DNA from: Cardinalis cardinalis
Taxonomy: Eukaryota; Chordata; Aves; Passeriformes; Cardinalidae
DNA length: 64,000 nt
Assembly: GCA_014549065.1 (NCBI GenBank)
Contig: JACDOX010000082.1
Coordinates: 1,675,690-1,739,689 of the forward strand
Direction: 5' to 3'
A program made the translations under genes and the position numbers. A model generated the notes under the pieces. It searched no databases and had not been told where the DNA came from. It saw nothing but the letters and a program-made list of their open reading frames with translations. Each line of letters starts with the position of its first letter. The first letter of the stretch is position 1. This document shows positions 62,000 through 64,000 of the stretch, piece by piece.

Positions 62000-64000
62000 G
62001 TTGCCCTTACCAAAATTCCTGTGAAGGCNTAGTGCTATCATTTCTTCTCTTTAACCTTTATTTAAAAAAATAGAAATAAATCTATATAAAAGCCATCAAC
62101 GAGTGTGACATTCAAAGGATTTTAGTTGACAACTGAGTTGCCTGCAGGCTTGTAAAACTGTGTATGGGGTTTTATTTTATTTAAAAATTTATTATTTAAG
62201 AAATATTGTATATGTNTGAGAATATGCTGGGTTTGGGCTGAGGAAGTAAAAAACTCTCTGAAAAGTGTATCTCATTTAACACAATCGATTGGAGGAGTGA
62301 AGAAAGATGTCAACAAGAACAAGGACAATGGCACGCATAAAAACACACAGACATATACAGGGTGGTCAGAAATAGGCCACTTAATCTATCCTACTGCAGT
62401 GCACTCATCTTAAATGTCTCATTTTGATATCAGTTCAAATTTGAGTGAAGAAATAATGGTCTTACTTTCAGAGATGCTGAACACAAGATTCTTGTTGAAC
62501 TCAATGCCAGCTCTTGATGTTTATCACACCAACTCGCTGATTTCATGCACGTAGGATTCACTTGGGGAAACACATACATTATTTTGTATTCATTTAGTCA
62601 ATTTGGAAGATGATGATGTACTGTTTTGTTTTGCCATATAGAGCTGCTTAAAAAAAAAAAATCAATTCCATCCCAATGTTCAGTATATCAATCTGTTTTT
62701 CAATAGAGTTGTCCAAACAGGCTTCTCAGTGACAGCTGAACATATTTCCAATGTTTACTTCTATTTTATGGTGTGAATTAGCCTTTGACAATGTAAAGGT
62801 TTTTTCAAGAAAAATTCTTCTGTCATAGAAATTTTTCTGGTTTTAATTAAAAATCCATTTCAAGCACTTAGTTCAACCTGAGCCAGGGAGAAATAAATGC
62901 AGAAAGAATATAGGAAAAAAAGCATACTGCAAACTTGAACAAAAAAAAGCTGACAACCCTCTTCTTAACTGTACCAAAGTGNTAAAGGGCATAAAGGTTT
63001 ACTCCACAGAGTGAGCTGCAAGAAATAAAAGCATTTACACTTTGGCAGGAGGATGCAGGGGACATGGATCAGGAAAGGAATACTTGATCAGGGGTCACAG
63101 AATGGGTGTATCTTTGCCAAGCAATCAGAGGAATCTGTGCTTTGTATGTTGGTACTGCACCATTATTGAAAGCACAAACTGATTATTATCATTAATTTTT
63201 CACTGTTCACATCAAAAACAAAGTCTAGTGATAAAATNCAAAGGTCCAAACCAATCTAACAATACTTCCATTGTACCCACAGAAGAGAGAAGGTGAGTAT
63301 GAGAGAGCAGGGAAGTGCAAGGCAAAGGGATAAGCTCCAAACTTCAGCACCCTTCACAGGGATTGCTCCTGGCTGGTCTCTTTTATTTTCTCCTCAGTAT
63401 ATGAGAAAAAGACAGCTAATGTAAACAGCAAGTAGAAGGACAGTGACCAGAATAGCAATTCATCAGACACAAGCCAAGTTGTGAGGAAGCAATTAAGTTC
63501 ATCCCACTAGTTTATATCTCATAATGCAGGAAAATTGAATCCTTTTTCTTTGCTCTCCCTCCTTTGCCTTTGTCTACTCATTTGTCTTGCACCTTGTTCC
63601 TTGAGATGTTTTTCTTTTGCAATCACAAATATGCTTCCACTACTTCCCATTCCAGAGCACCTGGGGAAGATAAAGATATCTGTGCTACAAATTGACAAAT
63701 CTGTCTGTTCGGTGAGCACTGCTACTGCCCGGTGAGCTGGGGCAATAAATCATTTCAGCAGATGAATTTGTCATCCAGTACAGTAACAGTATAAGAACAG
63801 CAGAGGCAACAAGCCTCCAGGCAAAGGAATAGTAGCAAACCCTAAATTAAAATCTAAAAGGAAATTTGCAATAATAAGGAAGATATTAGGAAAAAAAATT
63901 TAAAGAGCATGTAATCAGTATAATCCTTAAACATGGTNTGGCTACAATTCAACTGACTCACATATTTTGGCTCATTCTAACCATTTATACTTGAAATGAG

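Larger units (their letters stand above)
57661..64000. other. Non-coding AT-rich stretch
   Basis: No gene is supported over the final 6.3 kb. A GTAAAA-type run lies at about 60690-60713 and a three-copy 22-bp repeat at 61934-61999. The minus-strand frame at 60097-60306 (69 codons) looks protein-like in composition but has no recognised motif or splice context. At 60980-61200 there are words (CCAGATCCTGCCTGGAG, AACTGAAGTCACAAGGAGC) resembling very old amniote repeat motifs. Confidence 0.5.

Overview
This window looks like an AT-rich, non-coding stretch of a bird nuclear chromosome, probably from a passerine. The main evidence is a scatter of CR1 (chicken repeat 1) LINE fragments that keep the CR1 3' end, with CCTTCCAACC-type blocks followed by ATTCTGTGAT-type octamers. 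There is also a complete solo LTR of a type I associate with songbirds (from memory, not searched). Isolated single N bases recur every few hundred bases, as expected for ambiguous or polymorphic consensus positions in a draft vertebrate assembly. Nothing looks bacterial or viral: there are no operons, no long ORFs and no ribosome-binding-site pattern.

I see no convincing protein-coding gene. The longest open frames are about 90 to 140 codons, occur on both strands, often overlap each other or lie inside CR1 copies, and resemble no family I recognise. The window is therefore intergenic or lies inside a very large intron. A few short segments have exon-like borders, the best at 31739-31867. 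I list them as weak candidates only.

Layout: CR1 3' ends or fragments lie at 1-43, 1397-1480, 15432-15485 (-), 20131-20530 (-), 24786-25250, 28526-28600 plus 29249-29280 (-, split), 32171-32899, 36991-37143, 42201-43136, 48005-48225 and 49201-49284. The CR1 copy at 28.5 kb is interrupted by a 648-bp solo LTR (28601-29248) flanked by a perfect 5-bp duplication, CCCAC. A second, less certain LTR-like block lies at 46468-46787. The rest is unique-looking AT-rich DNA with microsatellites and several short local tandem duplications.

The most unusual structure is at 4171-4436. Two copies of a 39-bp unit, each holding a small palindrome, run into a perfect 78-bp inverted repeat (arms 4245-4322 and 4359-4436) around a 36-bp spacer. 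It could be a template-switch rearrangement, a source of a long perfect RNA hairpin if transcribed, or an assembly fold-back artefact. No new multi-gene system is visible here.
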